From: Cuniculiplasma sp.
GTDB taxonomy: Archaea; Thermoplasmatota; Thermoplasmata; Thermoplasmatales; Thermoplasmataceae
Direction of reading: 5' to 3'
DNA length: 12,476 nt
Assembly: GCA_023256455.1 (NCBI GenBank)
Contig: JAGDXN010000059.1
Span: 28,116-40,591, forward strand
The position numbers and the translations under genes were made by a program. The notes below the pieces were generated by a model that was given only the letters and a program-made list of their open reading frames with translations, was not told the origin of the DNA and ran no database searches. Shown piece after piece: positions 1 to 7,591 of this stretch (position 1 is the first letter of the stretch; every line of letters begins with the position of its first letter).

Positions 1-380
1 GAGCCACGGATCAGTCAAAGTTCTTTCAACTCATTATTCATGAAAATATTAACAGGTTTTCCACGGGAAACTGGCTCATGAAACTGCTCCGGTGAAATTT
101 ATCCTTATTTATCCTGTCTGAGATATACCCAAACATGGAATTTCACTTTCCACCGTTCCTGTAAGGGAGATTTGTATCTTTGGATTAATTCCCCTTTATG
201 TTCGAGAATAACACCATGATTCAACCTCAATTTCTGATCACCGTGGGTAAAATAACATTTATCAATTCCAGTAAATTTAAAAATTATTATGCTGGAATTG
301 CTTTTACAACAAAAAGGGAAGGAATGACTGAATATTCATCACCCGTATTCCCATAGAAATGAACAGTATCTGATGATTGA
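1..380. other. Left-edge region with no supported gene
   Basis: All three plus-strand frames and the minus strand are broken by frequent stops here, and the longest ATG-initiated stretches I followed are under 20 codons. It holds an imperfect tandem repeat at 96-115 (two copies of a 10-base unit, aatttatcct then tatttatcct). Read on the minus strand these units look TATA-like and could serve a gene to the left of the window, but no such gene is visible. A 6-bp inverted repeat, gagcca at 1-6 and tggctc at 72-77, is probably chance. The stretch may be plain intergenic DNA or the eroded front of the downstream gene. Confidence 0.5.
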
Positions 381-390
381 TATAAATAAA
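381..390 (+). promoter_or_regulatory. TATA-like box for the sequon-rich protein gene
   Basis: The sequence tataaataaa lies 24-33 nt before the ATG at 414, the spacing expected for a leaderless archaeal transcript. No Shine-Dalgarno motif precedes that ATG. The region is AT-rich, so a chance match is possible. Confidence 0.45.
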
Positions 391-413
391 CATCAAGCAA
401 GCTTCCATTATTC

Positions 414-1508
414 ATGCGTACTTCGTTAGAAATTGAAATAAAATTAGATGATACACTTTCATTTAAAACAACAGATATGGAAGTGAATGCAGCAGCAATA
501 GATGGCATAAGCCCTATTTCTGCAAATGCAAGTGTTACCTTGCTCTCACCTGATCCTGAATGGATCACATTTGGTGGAAATTTTGGGAGCAAAAATATAA
601 CATACAATCTTTCAGACAATCCATGCATTGCAGATGTGTTCAATGGAAGATCAAACATGAATGGTATAATAGATGGATATGTGAATATCACACTTCAGAG
701 GATCGCACAGATATGGAGATCAATCATACCCGGTCAGGGGTACAGGGTATCATTAATGGAAGAGGCAACATATTCATACATAAGAAACAACACATTATAC
801 GGTTTTGATTATTTCAACAACATTGAATATTCACCATTCAACCCAATATTCAATTCCATTGAATCGTTCGAATTTCATAATGGAATAAGCCCGTTAAATC
901 TATCAAGCACACTCCATTTCAATCTCTCCCATCCAGTATTTGAGGAAAAACTCAATGGAAGTGCAACTGCTGAAATATTGAAGGAGAAGAGTTTCAGGGA
1001 GATAGGTGGTGGAGGCAGTAATGGAAATTCAAACCCATGCACACCCTCTGTTGTTGATAAAACGATTAAGATTGAAACATTTACAGGAAAGCTTCCACTT
1101 CTCTATTCAAGCATGAACCTTCCTTCCTATTCAGAATTTGGTTTTTTCAGCGTCAGTGTTTCTGCAAATCCAACCCTGAAATTCAATTCAGTACAGCATA
1201 CTGAGGGTCAGTCAGGTACATTCCAGTCCACAACGCCATCATATGATGCAAATATTGCTTACGGTGGATTGTTTTCATCTGATTCAATAAAAGTGCCATA
1301 TAACCAAACTATTGAATACATATCAAATGTTTCCTTTGAAGCCCTTGAATATGAAGTATACTATATATCGACATACGGGTATAACGACGGTACCAGTTAT
1401 TATTGTGTTGCCACACCAGGGCCAAATGTAACCACAATGCAGGTGATTGGGGCACATAACCCTCAGTTGATGAACATACCCCCGTATTATATATCCAATG
1501 TTTCATGA
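414..1508 (+). CDS. Sequon-rich protein, probably a cell-surface or exported protein, possibly N-terminally truncated
   Basis: I do not recognise the family. The 364-residue product carries twelve N-X-S/T sequons (for example N38, N61, N65, N91, N125, N162, N170, N181, N297, N305, N338, N362), is rich in Tyr, Asn, Ser and Phe, and has three Cys (C71, C209, C331). This is the composition of glycosylated surface proteins of acidophilic archaea. A Gly-Ser-Asn linker at about 198-207 divides it into two likely beta-rich halves. Against export, I see no N-terminal signal peptide and no C-terminal membrane anchor. In-frame stops upstream (TAA at 387-389) leave ATG 414 as the only ATG start, and the TATA-like box at 381-390 suits leaderless expression. 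It may be the tail of a formerly longer surface protein, a ligand reached by recombination, or a protein using a non-classical signal. A shorter antisense ORF overlaps the first 280 bases but is less protein-like. Confidence 0.6.
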   Translation: MRTSLEIEIKLDDTLSFKTTDMEVNAAAIDGISPISANASVTLLSPDPEWITFGGNFGSKNITYNLSDNPCIADVFNGRSNMNGIIDGYVNITLQRIAQIWRSIIPGQGYRVSLMEEATYSYIRNNTLYGFDYFNNIEYSPFNPIFNSIESFEFHNGISPLNLSSTLHFNLSHPVFEEKLNGSATAEILKEKSFREIGGGGSNGNSNPCTPSVVDKTIKIETFTGKLPLLYSSMNLPSYSEFGFFSVSVSANPTLKFNSVQHTEGQSGTFQSTTPSYDANIAYGGLFSSDSIKVPYNQTIEYISNVSFEALEYEVYYISTYGYNDGTSYYCVATPGPNVTTMQVIGAHNPQLMNIPPYYISNVS

Positions 1509-1529
1509 ATAAATGGTATGTTGTTTTAT

Positions 1530-1549
1530 GGGGGTTTTAGAAAACCTCC
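1530..1549 (+). terminator. Candidate hairpin terminator after the sequon-rich protein gene
   Basis: An inverted repeat begins 21 bases after the stop codon. G1530-U1536 can pair with A1543-C1549 around a UUAGAA loop, with one G-U pair. AT-rich DNA follows. Archaeal termination relies mainly on T-rich tracts, so the hairpin could instead protect the mRNA end. Confidence 0.35.
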
Positions 1550-1590
1550 GAAATTTTCATTAAAAACAATTAATATATATCTATGGAAGC

Positions 1591-1603
1591 AAAATATTTT
1601 AAG
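1591..1603 (+). promoter_or_regulatory. TATA-like box for the TPR-protein gene
   Basis: The stretch aaaatattttaag, preceded by the purine-rich ggaagc, is a good archaeal BRE/TATA match. Its centre is about 27 nt before ATG 1625, so transcription should start at or next to the start codon. A second AT-only stretch, taatatatat at 1571-1580, could give a leader of about 20 nt instead. Confidence 0.6.
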
Positions 1604-1624
1604 TATAGAACTCTTTTATAAATT

Positions 1625-3262
1625 ATGAAAATAGAAAAAGTTTTGGAAAATGCCAGAGATTTATTTTCTGAGGGAAGAAACGAAGAGGCATTCAATATAA
1701 TAGAAAAGGGAATGAAAAAATTCCCTCATGAGAGTTCATTTCCAGAGCTTTATTCTATAAAACTTTTCGAAATGGGAAATTTACAGGGTTCAGAGAAATA
1801 TGCAGATTCAGCAATAAAACTTGGAACTGTTCGGCCGGAAATGTATAGAATCAAAGCCATCTGCCTCATAAATTCCGGGGGGATTCAGGATCTGGAAAAT
1901 TTTATAGAAACCGGAATTAAGTTTGCATCAAATAATGTTAATGAGAAGAGAATATTACTAAACATTTACGCTCTGACAACTATTTATCTGAAGGAACCTG
2001 AATGGGAAATGAAGGCACTCAAAATAATGAGTGACATTGAGATGATGAATCCTGAAGATAAGGATTCTCTAATAACTTTGATTTACGCCAATGCTGTCTT
2101 GAATAATGGAGAGAATGTAACAAAATATGGGGAAAAATTGCTTAAGGAGCGAAATTCAGATCCCCTATCCCTTTATTTTTTATCGGAGGCAAATCTTGCA
2201 GTTGGGGACGTCAAAAGTGCCCTGAAATATAATAAGTACCTGCTTGACAAAATAGATGGAAAGAATTTTGATGATTATTTAGCCCTTATGCAGAATTACG
2301 AAATCCTGAAAAGGGATGGCGATCCCACCGCATTTTTTACCATGCTTACTGAATTCTTAATAGGCAATGGGGAGAATTCCAGAAAGATGAATTTTTTCCA
2401 AAAAATCCTGAACATGTCTTCACACAGGTTGCAGATTTTATACACGGATGAAAGGGTTCCGGTTTTAGTAGAATTAATGGGAGAATCTGATTATGGAGTA
2501 ACCAGGGAAATATTTGACTACATATTCAAAAATGAATTTCTTGACAGATGCATTGCGTTGAATGAAAGAGACAGCACTCTTTATATGTTCAGGGCAGTTT
2601 CAACCTTTTTGGAAGGCGATCCAGAGGAAGGACTTTTGTTCATAGAGAGATCAATCAAGATTGACGAGAACTGGCTTAACAGTCTTATAAAAGCCATTCT
2701 CATGATGCATTCCAGTGAAATTACATATGATACGGCGAAGGAAGCAGATGGAATTTTAGAGAAATGGGAAAAAATAGATCCTTCAAGGGCACCCATACAT
2801 CAACTCAGGTCAATATTAATGTCCTTTGCTCTTGGAGAAGACGGAAGGAAAGAGAATGAGGAGGCAAGAAAATCAAATCCTGAGGATTATAATTACATGT
2901 TGACGGGCGTAATGATAAACATTGCCATGCATAATTTCATGGGAGCTATTCAGATAATAGATGATTATAATGATAGGGGATTTATCCATACAATTCGGGC
3001 ATTCTATCAGCTTTCCATGCTGAAAGCATACTGCATAAATGGCATGAGGGAACAGGAAATTGCGGTCGATTTCATGAAATCCCTTTCCATGAGTCTCATG
3101 GGTAAGGAGGATTATGAGGAATGGGCAGAATTAATCAGGAGAGGAGAAGAGTTTATCCCGGACACATTTTATGTTGAAAATCTCCCTGTCTATATATTCT
3201 ATCCGTTTAATGACCCGGACCCAAAATCTCTTATGATGAAGGTAAGGGAAAAAATCATATGA
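1625..3262 (+). CDS. TPR-like helical repeat protein
   Basis: The 545-residue product is almost entirely predicted helix with alternating short helices typical of tetratricopeptide repeats. Clear TPR-like units sit at about 3-36 (a 'GRNEEAFNIIEKGMKKFP' pattern), 37-70, 179-212 ('LAVGDVKSALKYNKYLL') and 317-350 ('EGDPEEGLLFIERSIKID'); other units are degenerate. No signal peptide, membrane segment or enzymatic domain is visible, so it is probably a cytoplasmic scaffold; the partner is unknown. The last 60 or so residues (about 485-545) depart from the repeat pattern and are richer in aromatic and proline residues, so they could form a separate cap. The start ATG has a TATA box at leaderless distance and no Shine-Dalgarno motif. 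The gene is transcribed alone, with about 210 bp before the permease. A specific function cannot be assigned from sequence alone. Confidence 0.85.
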   Translation: MKIEKVLENARDLFSEGRNEEAFNIIEKGMKKFPHESSFPELYSIKLFEMGNLQGSEKYADSAIKLGTVRPEMYRIKAICLINSGGIQDLENFIETGIKFASNNVNEKRILLNIYALTTIYLKEPEWEMKALKIMSDIEMMNPEDKDSLITLIYANAVLNNGENVTKYGEKLLKERNSDPLSLYFLSEANLAVGDVKSALKYNKYLLDKIDGKNFDDYLALMQNYEILKRDGDPTAFFTMLTEFLIGNGENSRKMNFFQKILNMSSHRLQILYTDERVPVLVELMGESDYGVTREIFDYIFKNEFLDRCIALNERDSTLYMFRAVSTFLEGDPEEGLLFIERSIKIDENWLNSLIKAILMMHSSEITYDTAKEADGILEKWEKIDPSRAPIHQLRSILMSFALGEDGRKENEEARKSNPEDYNYMLTGVMINIAMHNFMGAIQIIDDYNDRGFIHTIRAFYQLSMLKAYCINGMREQEIAVDFMKSLSMSLMGKEDYEEWAELIRRGEEFIPDTFYVENLPVYIFYPFNDPDPKSLMMKVREKII

Positions 3263-3265
3263 ATC

Positions 3266-3332
3266 GAACAGTTTAAAAATTTTTAAAACGCCTGGTTGAA
3301 TTGTTTCAATCATTAAATGAAATAAACTGTTC
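3266..3332. repeat. Perfect 10-bp inverted repeat with nested palindromes after the TPR gene
   Basis: The arm gaacagttta at 3266-3275 is exactly complementary to taaactgttc at 3323-3332. Between the arms lie two further dyads: a near-palindrome at 3271-3289 (gtttaaaaatttttaaaac) and ttgaa-ttgt-ttcaa at 3296-3309. The first arm starts four bases after the TPR-gene stop. The A/T tract at 3275-3287 could act as a T-rich terminator in either direction. The outer arms could bind a dimeric regulator or form a long hairpin in the transcript. The function is inferred; the symmetry is directly visible. Confidence 0.6.
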
Positions 3333-3355
3333 AATTTGGTGATGAACCTCCTTGA

Positions 3356-3387
3356 ATATGGGTAGGAAATTCCCATATATATAAATG
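3356..3387 (+). promoter_or_regulatory. Permease promoter: TATA box overlapped by an inverted repeat
   Basis: The TATA-like run atatatataaat lies at 3376-3387. Its first three bases belong to the right arm of a perfect 7-bp inverted repeat, atatggg (3356-3362) and cccatat (3372-3378), with a 9-nt spacer. A protein bound to this dyad would cover the BRE and the edge of the TATA box, the classical position for repression. Transcription would begin near 3405-3412, giving a leader of about 60-70 nt, long for a lineage that mostly uses leaderless mRNAs. Confidence 0.5.
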
Positions 3388-3414
3388 AATTTCACTATTG
3401 TTTTTGAATTTAGA

Positions 3415-3438
3415 TGTAGATTTTTTGAGCAAACTACA
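3415..3438 (+). other. Candidate hairpin in the permease leader
   Basis: The arms tgtag (3415-3419) and ctaca (3434-3438) are perfectly complementary around a 14-nt spacer, and the next pairs inward partly extend the stem. The sequence falls in the predicted untranslated leader and is followed by an A-run and a T-run. The stem is short and weak, so it may be chance. Confidence 0.25.
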
Positions 3439-3472
3439 AAAAATTTTTACATTATAAGGGAGATAATGAAAA

Positions 3473-4894
3473 ATGGCCGGTGATTTAAAAAGAAACATAC
3501 TTGGGAAGAGCAGGCTGATCTGGCAGGGATGGGGAATGACTGCTCCTGCTGCAGACATCGCCTTTCTTCTGGGTGCCATAGCACTGGTGGCACTGGGGGC
3601 AACACCCCTTTCCATCCTTATTGGTTTTATCATTTATCTGGCAATTCTGAACACCTCCTACAGATTTTCACAGAAATATATCTCTGCCGGAAGTGATTTG
3701 ACCTATGTGGGCAAGGGTCTTGGGGGTTTCATGGCAACCTTCGAGGGCTGGAACCTTCTCTTTGGAACCATATTTGCCTATGCAGGCTTCGGAATGCTTG
3801 GTCTGGCAGCATTTTTCGATATATTTGATTCCCAGATTGTTACTGATTACCTCTGGATACCCATAGTTCTTCTATTAAATGTCATAACATTTTTCATTCT
3901 TTACAGGGGAATCAGATTTTCCACATCATATCAGACCATAACCGGTGTGGCGGAATTCCTGATTTTAATTGCTGGAGGGATTGGGCTTGTGATTCTTGCT
4001 GGAAAGGGGAATACTCTGGAAGTGTTCAATCCCATGATCGCAAAGGGTGGCATATATGGTTTCATTCATTCCCTTACCCTATCAGTTGTAACATTTATAG
4101 GCCTGTCCATAGCCCTGACATCCATATCTGAGGAAACAAAAACTCCCAGGGAAAATGTACCAAAGTCCCTCCTCATTTCATCCCTCATCATAGGGGGAAC
4201 CATAATTTTCCTGACATATGCAATGACCGTTTCCTGGGGTTATACAGACATGGCATCCTTTGGAAACTCACTGGATAATGGCCTTGTTTTATTTAATAAG
4301 TTGAGTCCCATCATGTTTATTCTTCTTTTCATCTTTACTGTCAACAGTTTCATGGGAAATAACATATCCATGGGTACATCAATGACAAGAATCTTCTATG
4401 CCTTTTCCAGGGACGGAGTTATATTTCCCCGATCCTTCTCAAAGGTTGACGGAAACGGCACACCTGTAAATACACTATTCTTCATACTGGCCATATCCAT
4501 ATTTCTCTGCCTGTCCTTTGGTCTTTATTTTGGACCTGTAACCGGTGGATATGTACTTCTTTTCTCAGACGCATTCTTTTCATTCCTTATAAGATCCATA
4601 TCGTCGGCAAGCCTCATAGTGGGAACTTTCAGAGAAGGTAAAATGAATATGAGATCCCTTGCAGGTTATCTCATAATACCACTGATTTCAATTGCAGCGC
4701 TGATTTATGTCTTAATTTCTGATATAATTCCACTCCCGTCCTACCCTTACAATTTTGCTTCAATAATTGGAATAATTATGATAGCTGCAGCCTTTGTTGT
4801 AACATTCTACACGTGGGTAAGGGAGCCAGAAAGGATTGGCAATGCCGGAAGCACATCCATAGAGGAAATTATTGATTACGAGGCTTCCTCATAA
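3473..4894 (+). CDS. APC-superfamily amino acid permease
   Basis: This is a 473-residue polytopic membrane protein with about 12 hydrophobic helices and no other domain. Family signatures include the broken-helix glycine/proline segment in TM1 (GMTAPAAD, 21-28), the cytoplasmic-loop motif SEETKTPRENVP (219-230), and the loop RIFYAFSRDGVIFP (307-319 region) followed by FSKV. These are typical of cation-coupled amino acid or polyamine transporters; the exact substrate cannot be read from the sequence. The length is normal. ATG 3473 follows a GGGAG Shine-Dalgarno motif at 3458-3462. A competing out-of-frame ATG at 3466 sits closer to that motif and opens only a five-codon frame (stop at 3481-3483), which could dampen translation. 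The charged C-terminal tail (about 450-473) is cytoplasmic. The stop codon directly abuts the rad50 stop on the other strand. Confidence 0.92.
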   Translation: MAGDLKRNILGKSRLIWQGWGMTAPAADIAFLLGAIALVALGATPLSILIGFIIYLAILNTSYRFSQKYISAGSDLTYVGKGLGGFMATFEGWNLLFGTIFAYAGFGMLGLAAFFDIFDSQIVTDYLWIPIVLLLNVITFFILYRGIRFSTSYQTITGVAEFLILIAGGIGLVILAGKGNTLEVFNPMIAKGGIYGFIHSLTLSVVTFIGLSIALTSISEETKTPRENVPKSLLISSLIIGGTIIFLTYAMTVSWGYTDMASFGNSLDNGLVLFNKLSPIMFILLFIFTVNSFMGNNISMGTSMTRIFYAFSRDGVIFPRSFSKVDGNGTPVNTLFFILAISIFLCLSFGLYFGPVTGGYVLLFSDAFFSFLIRSISSASLIVGTFREGKMNMRSLAGYLIIPLISIAALIYVLISDIIPLPSYPYNFASIIGIIMIAAAFVVTFYTWVREPERIGNAGSTSIEEIIDYEASS

Positions 4895-7591
4895 TCAGCG
4901 CATAATCTCAATTTCTGAGACCCCTCTTTCTTTTTTGATTTCATAAACTATATCAGCTGCGGTTTCAAGTTCCTCATGGTGTGTTATAATTATTATCTGA
5001 GGAAATATGTTTTCCTCACTCAATTCCTTAATGGAATATTTTATAATATCCCTCAGATCGGACCTTCTTTCCTCATCAAGGAAAACTGTGGGCTCGTCCA
5101 TTATTATGGTGTTCATGCTTGCACCAAGATACCTTGCTATGGCCAGCCTTATGCCTATGGCCAGAGCAGTTCTTTCCCCACCACTCAACTGGGATATATC
5201 CTTCACAGATCCATCCTGCATTACCTCCACATCCAGATCATCCGAAAGGCTTACATCCTCGATGGAAAGGTTGAATCTTGAAATGATGTTTCTTGCCTGG
5301 GCTGAAATGCTTTCCACAGCCATGCCCCTCAATGCCTTTGGAATCCCATCCCTTGATATGGCCCTCCTGAGATTGGAAAGAAACTCATATTGACGATTTT
5401 TCCTTTCCCCATTCCTTACATCTTCTTCCAATTCCTGCTTCATCCTTTTTTTCTGTTCAATTTCACTATTCATTCCGGATCTTTTCTCTATTTCCCCATT
5501 CAGTTGCTCTACTATTTCCCTGTATTTTGCATTTACCCTGCTCAATTCGCCCTGAACTTCATCTTCCTTCCCAAGTTTTTCTTCCATTTCCAATTTTTCA
5601 TTCTTAAGCCTGTCCCTTTCCCCCATGGTGTTATCAAGCTCAGTGGCAATCCTTGTTATCCTGCTCTGTAAATCGCTGCTCTGGATTTTTCTTGCAATCT
5701 TTTCTATTTGTTCTTCAACTTTCCTAATTTCATTTTCATTCACACCATTCTCAACCAGAATTCTTGAATCACCCATACCTTCAATCTCATTTTTTATCTT
5801 TTCAAGTTCCATCATCTTTTCAGATATCTTCCTGTCCATTGTTTTTTCATCAAAACCCTCGACCTTTCCCTTAAGCATTATATAATCGGTATAGGGCTGA
5901 TTGAGTTTTTCCATTTCATGCCTTAAGGAATCAATCTTTCCCTTGATCTCCATATATTTCCTGTTGAACTCTTTCAGTCTTTCAAGGTTTTTATGGTTTT
6001 CATCAAGTTCCTTTTTCCATTTCTCCAGATCCTTTTCATTCTGGAAATAGTCCTTCAGATCCCTTGAATCCATTACATTTAAGAGATCCTCGCTCTTTTT
6101 GATTTTCTTTGAAAGTGCATTAATATGGTTCTCCGAAGAATTAATTTTCTCTATCAACTCTTCTATTTTTTGCCTGTATGATTGAAGGATATCTCCGTGG
6201 GTGTGGTCATCCATCTCTCTTCCGCAGAGTGGGCAGGTCGATTGATTCATCAGCTGCCTGACCTTCTCCTCCATTTCCTCCTTTTGGATTTTCCACTGAG
6301 AAATGTTTGCATTTTCTTCTGATTTTGTCTCACCTGATCTCCTTATCTCATCCCTGAGTTTTTCAACCTGCTGCTGCACATCTTCCTCATTAATTTTATC
6401 AATGGCAATCCTGTCCCTGAGTCTGCTCTTCAGGAGCTCCCTCCTTTCCTCCATCTCTGATATTCTCTTTTCCATATTATCGGAAGCACCCTTCTGTCTC
6501 TCAAAATTTTTGTTTTCTTCTTCATATCTCTCAATCTCTCCCTGCAGACTGGAAATTTTCTCCTTATTGCTCACATACTGGATGTAATTGGGCTCAAGTT
6601 CAGAAAGCCTCTTTTTATTATTCTGGTTTTCTTCCTTTCCTGATTGAAGTTCCTTAAGATCATTTTCAATTTTTTCCATATCTTTCATGAGGGACAGGAT
6701 TCTTCTGATTTCGTTTCTTTTTATGTAAATCTGACCTGACTGAAGTTCATCAAGTTCCTTTTTCATTTTTATAAATTCTAACTCTTCCTTTTTCAATAAA
6801 TCCAGATCTATCTCTTTTTTCCTTATCTCCATCTCAAGGGCAGCAAGGTTTTTTTCCAGTCCAGAAAGATATTCTCTGATCTTTCTGAATTCACCCATTT
6901 TCCCATTCAGTTGATCTTTGAGTCTTTCAAGATCCCCTCTCTTTACATTGAGTTCATCAATCTTCTCAGAGCTTATCCTTAAGTTTTCCTTAAGCTGTCC
7001 AAGATCCTCCTCGATCTTTTTGATTTGATCCTTTTTCTGTGGAAAATCCCTTATTTCAAATTCAAGATTTTTCAGGATTGGGTCCAAATTTTTCAGGGCC
7101 CTTTCATAATCCTTCAGGCCAATGATTTCGCTCATAACGTCCTTTCTCTGAGCAGGGGTTGAGGTGATAAGGCGATCTATATCACCCTGCTTCACATATA
7201 CGGAATTTATGAAGGCTGTCCTGCCCATTTCCAGCTCTCTTTCCACGGCCTGGTTTACTTCTGTAACACCCTCACCCAGCCTGACTCCATCCCTATAAAT
7301 TATGGCTCTTTTTGTGTTTTCCTTTCCCCTCTTATTTTCAATAATCCTTATTATTTCATATTCGTGGGAATTGTGCCTGAATCTGAACTTTACCGTAGCT
7401 TCCGTTTCCCTGTAGGACACAATCCTCCTTTCCATGTCTGAGCTTCCAAAAAGAGCCAGTCTTACGGCATCCACAACGGAGGATTTGCCTGCGCCATTCT
7501 TTCCTATTATAATATTCACACCTGTGGAGAACCCGATTTCACTGTTTTTGTGCGAAAGGTAATTCTTCATTTCAACCTTTTCAATCAGCAT
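4895..7591 (-). CDS. rad50: Rad50, SMC-like ATPase of the Mre11-Rad50 DNA repair complex
   Basis: Rad50 partners Mre11 in recognising, tethering and processing DNA double-strand ends. Numbered from the ATG at 7591 (898 residues), the Walker A motif GKNGAGKSS is at 30-38 and the Q-loop glutamine is Q135. Two long charged heptad-type coiled coils (about 170-445 and 460-740) flank a zinc-hook CPLC motif (C453, C456). The ABC signature LSGGE is at 802-806, Walker B ends at D832-E833, the D-loop is about 837-841, and the switch histidine is H871. All catalytic elements are present and the length is normal for archaeal Rad50. An in-frame TTG at 7609 would add six residues, but the ATG at 7591 is preferred: it starts the family's usual short beta strand and has a GGAGGAGGG motif five bases upstream. 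It overlaps the end of mre11 by 11 bp, indicating translational coupling. Confidence 0.96.
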   Translation of the reverse strand: MLIEKVEMKNYLSHKNSEIGFSTGVNIIIGKNGAGKSSVVDAVRLALFGSSDMERRIVSYRETEATVKFRFRHNSHEYEIIRIIENKRGKENTKRAIIYRDGVRLGEGVTEVNQAVERELEMGRTAFINSVYVKQGDIDRLITSTPAQRKDVMSEIIGLKDYERALKNLDPILKNLEFEIRDFPQKKDQIKKIEEDLGQLKENLRISSEKIDELNVKRGDLERLKDQLNGKMGEFRKIREYLSGLEKNLAALEMEIRKKEIDLDLLKKEELEFIKMKKELDELQSGQIYIKRNEIRRILSLMKDMEKIENDLKELQSGKEENQNNKKRLSELEPNYIQYVSNKEKISSLQGEIERYEEENKNFERQKGASDNMEKRISEMEERRELLKSRLRDRIAIDKINEEDVQQQVEKLRDEIRRSGETKSEENANISQWKIQKEEMEEKVRQLMNQSTCPLCGREMDDHTHGDILQSYRQKIEELIEKINSSENHINALSKKIKKSEDLLNVMDSRDLKDYFQNEKDLEKWKKELDENHKNLERLKEFNRKYMEIKGKIDSLRHEMEKLNQPYTDYIMLKGKVEGFDEKTMDRKISEKMMELEKIKNEIEGMGDSRILVENGVNENEIRKVEEQIEKIARKIQSSDLQSRITRIATELDNTMGERDRLKNEKLEMEEKLGKEDEVQGELSRVNAKYREIVEQLNGEIEKRSGMNSEIEQKKRMKQELEEDVRNGERKNRQYEFLSNLRRAISRDGIPKALRGMAVESISAQARNIISRFNLSIEDVSLSDDLDVEVMQDGSVKDISQLSGGERTALAIGIRLAIARYLGASMNTIIMDEPTVFLDEERRSDLRDIIKYSIKELSEENIFPQIIIITHHEELETAADIVYEIKKERGVSEIEIMR

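Noticed and set aside
287..691. A 134-codon minus-strand open frame overlapping the start of the sequon-rich gene, with a fairly protein-like C-terminal end.
   Set aside because: It begins with GTG, has no Shine-Dalgarno motif or clear promoter, and most of it is antisense to the longer plus-strand gene, whose sequon pattern is far more convincing.
3291..3315. A ttgtttcaatc stretch resembling the core of some CRISPR repeats.
   Set aside because: It occurs once, without regularly spaced copies or cas genes.
3339..3387. A perfect C-box-like gtgatga at 3339-3345, suggesting a C/D-box guide RNA.
   Set aside because: No CTGA D box lies at a suitable distance and no C'/D' pair is present.
5625..6587. 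Several plus-strand open frames with Ser/Phe/Leu-rich products opposite rad50.
   Set aside because: They are antisense reflections of the Lys/Glu-rich coiled-coil codons of rad50.
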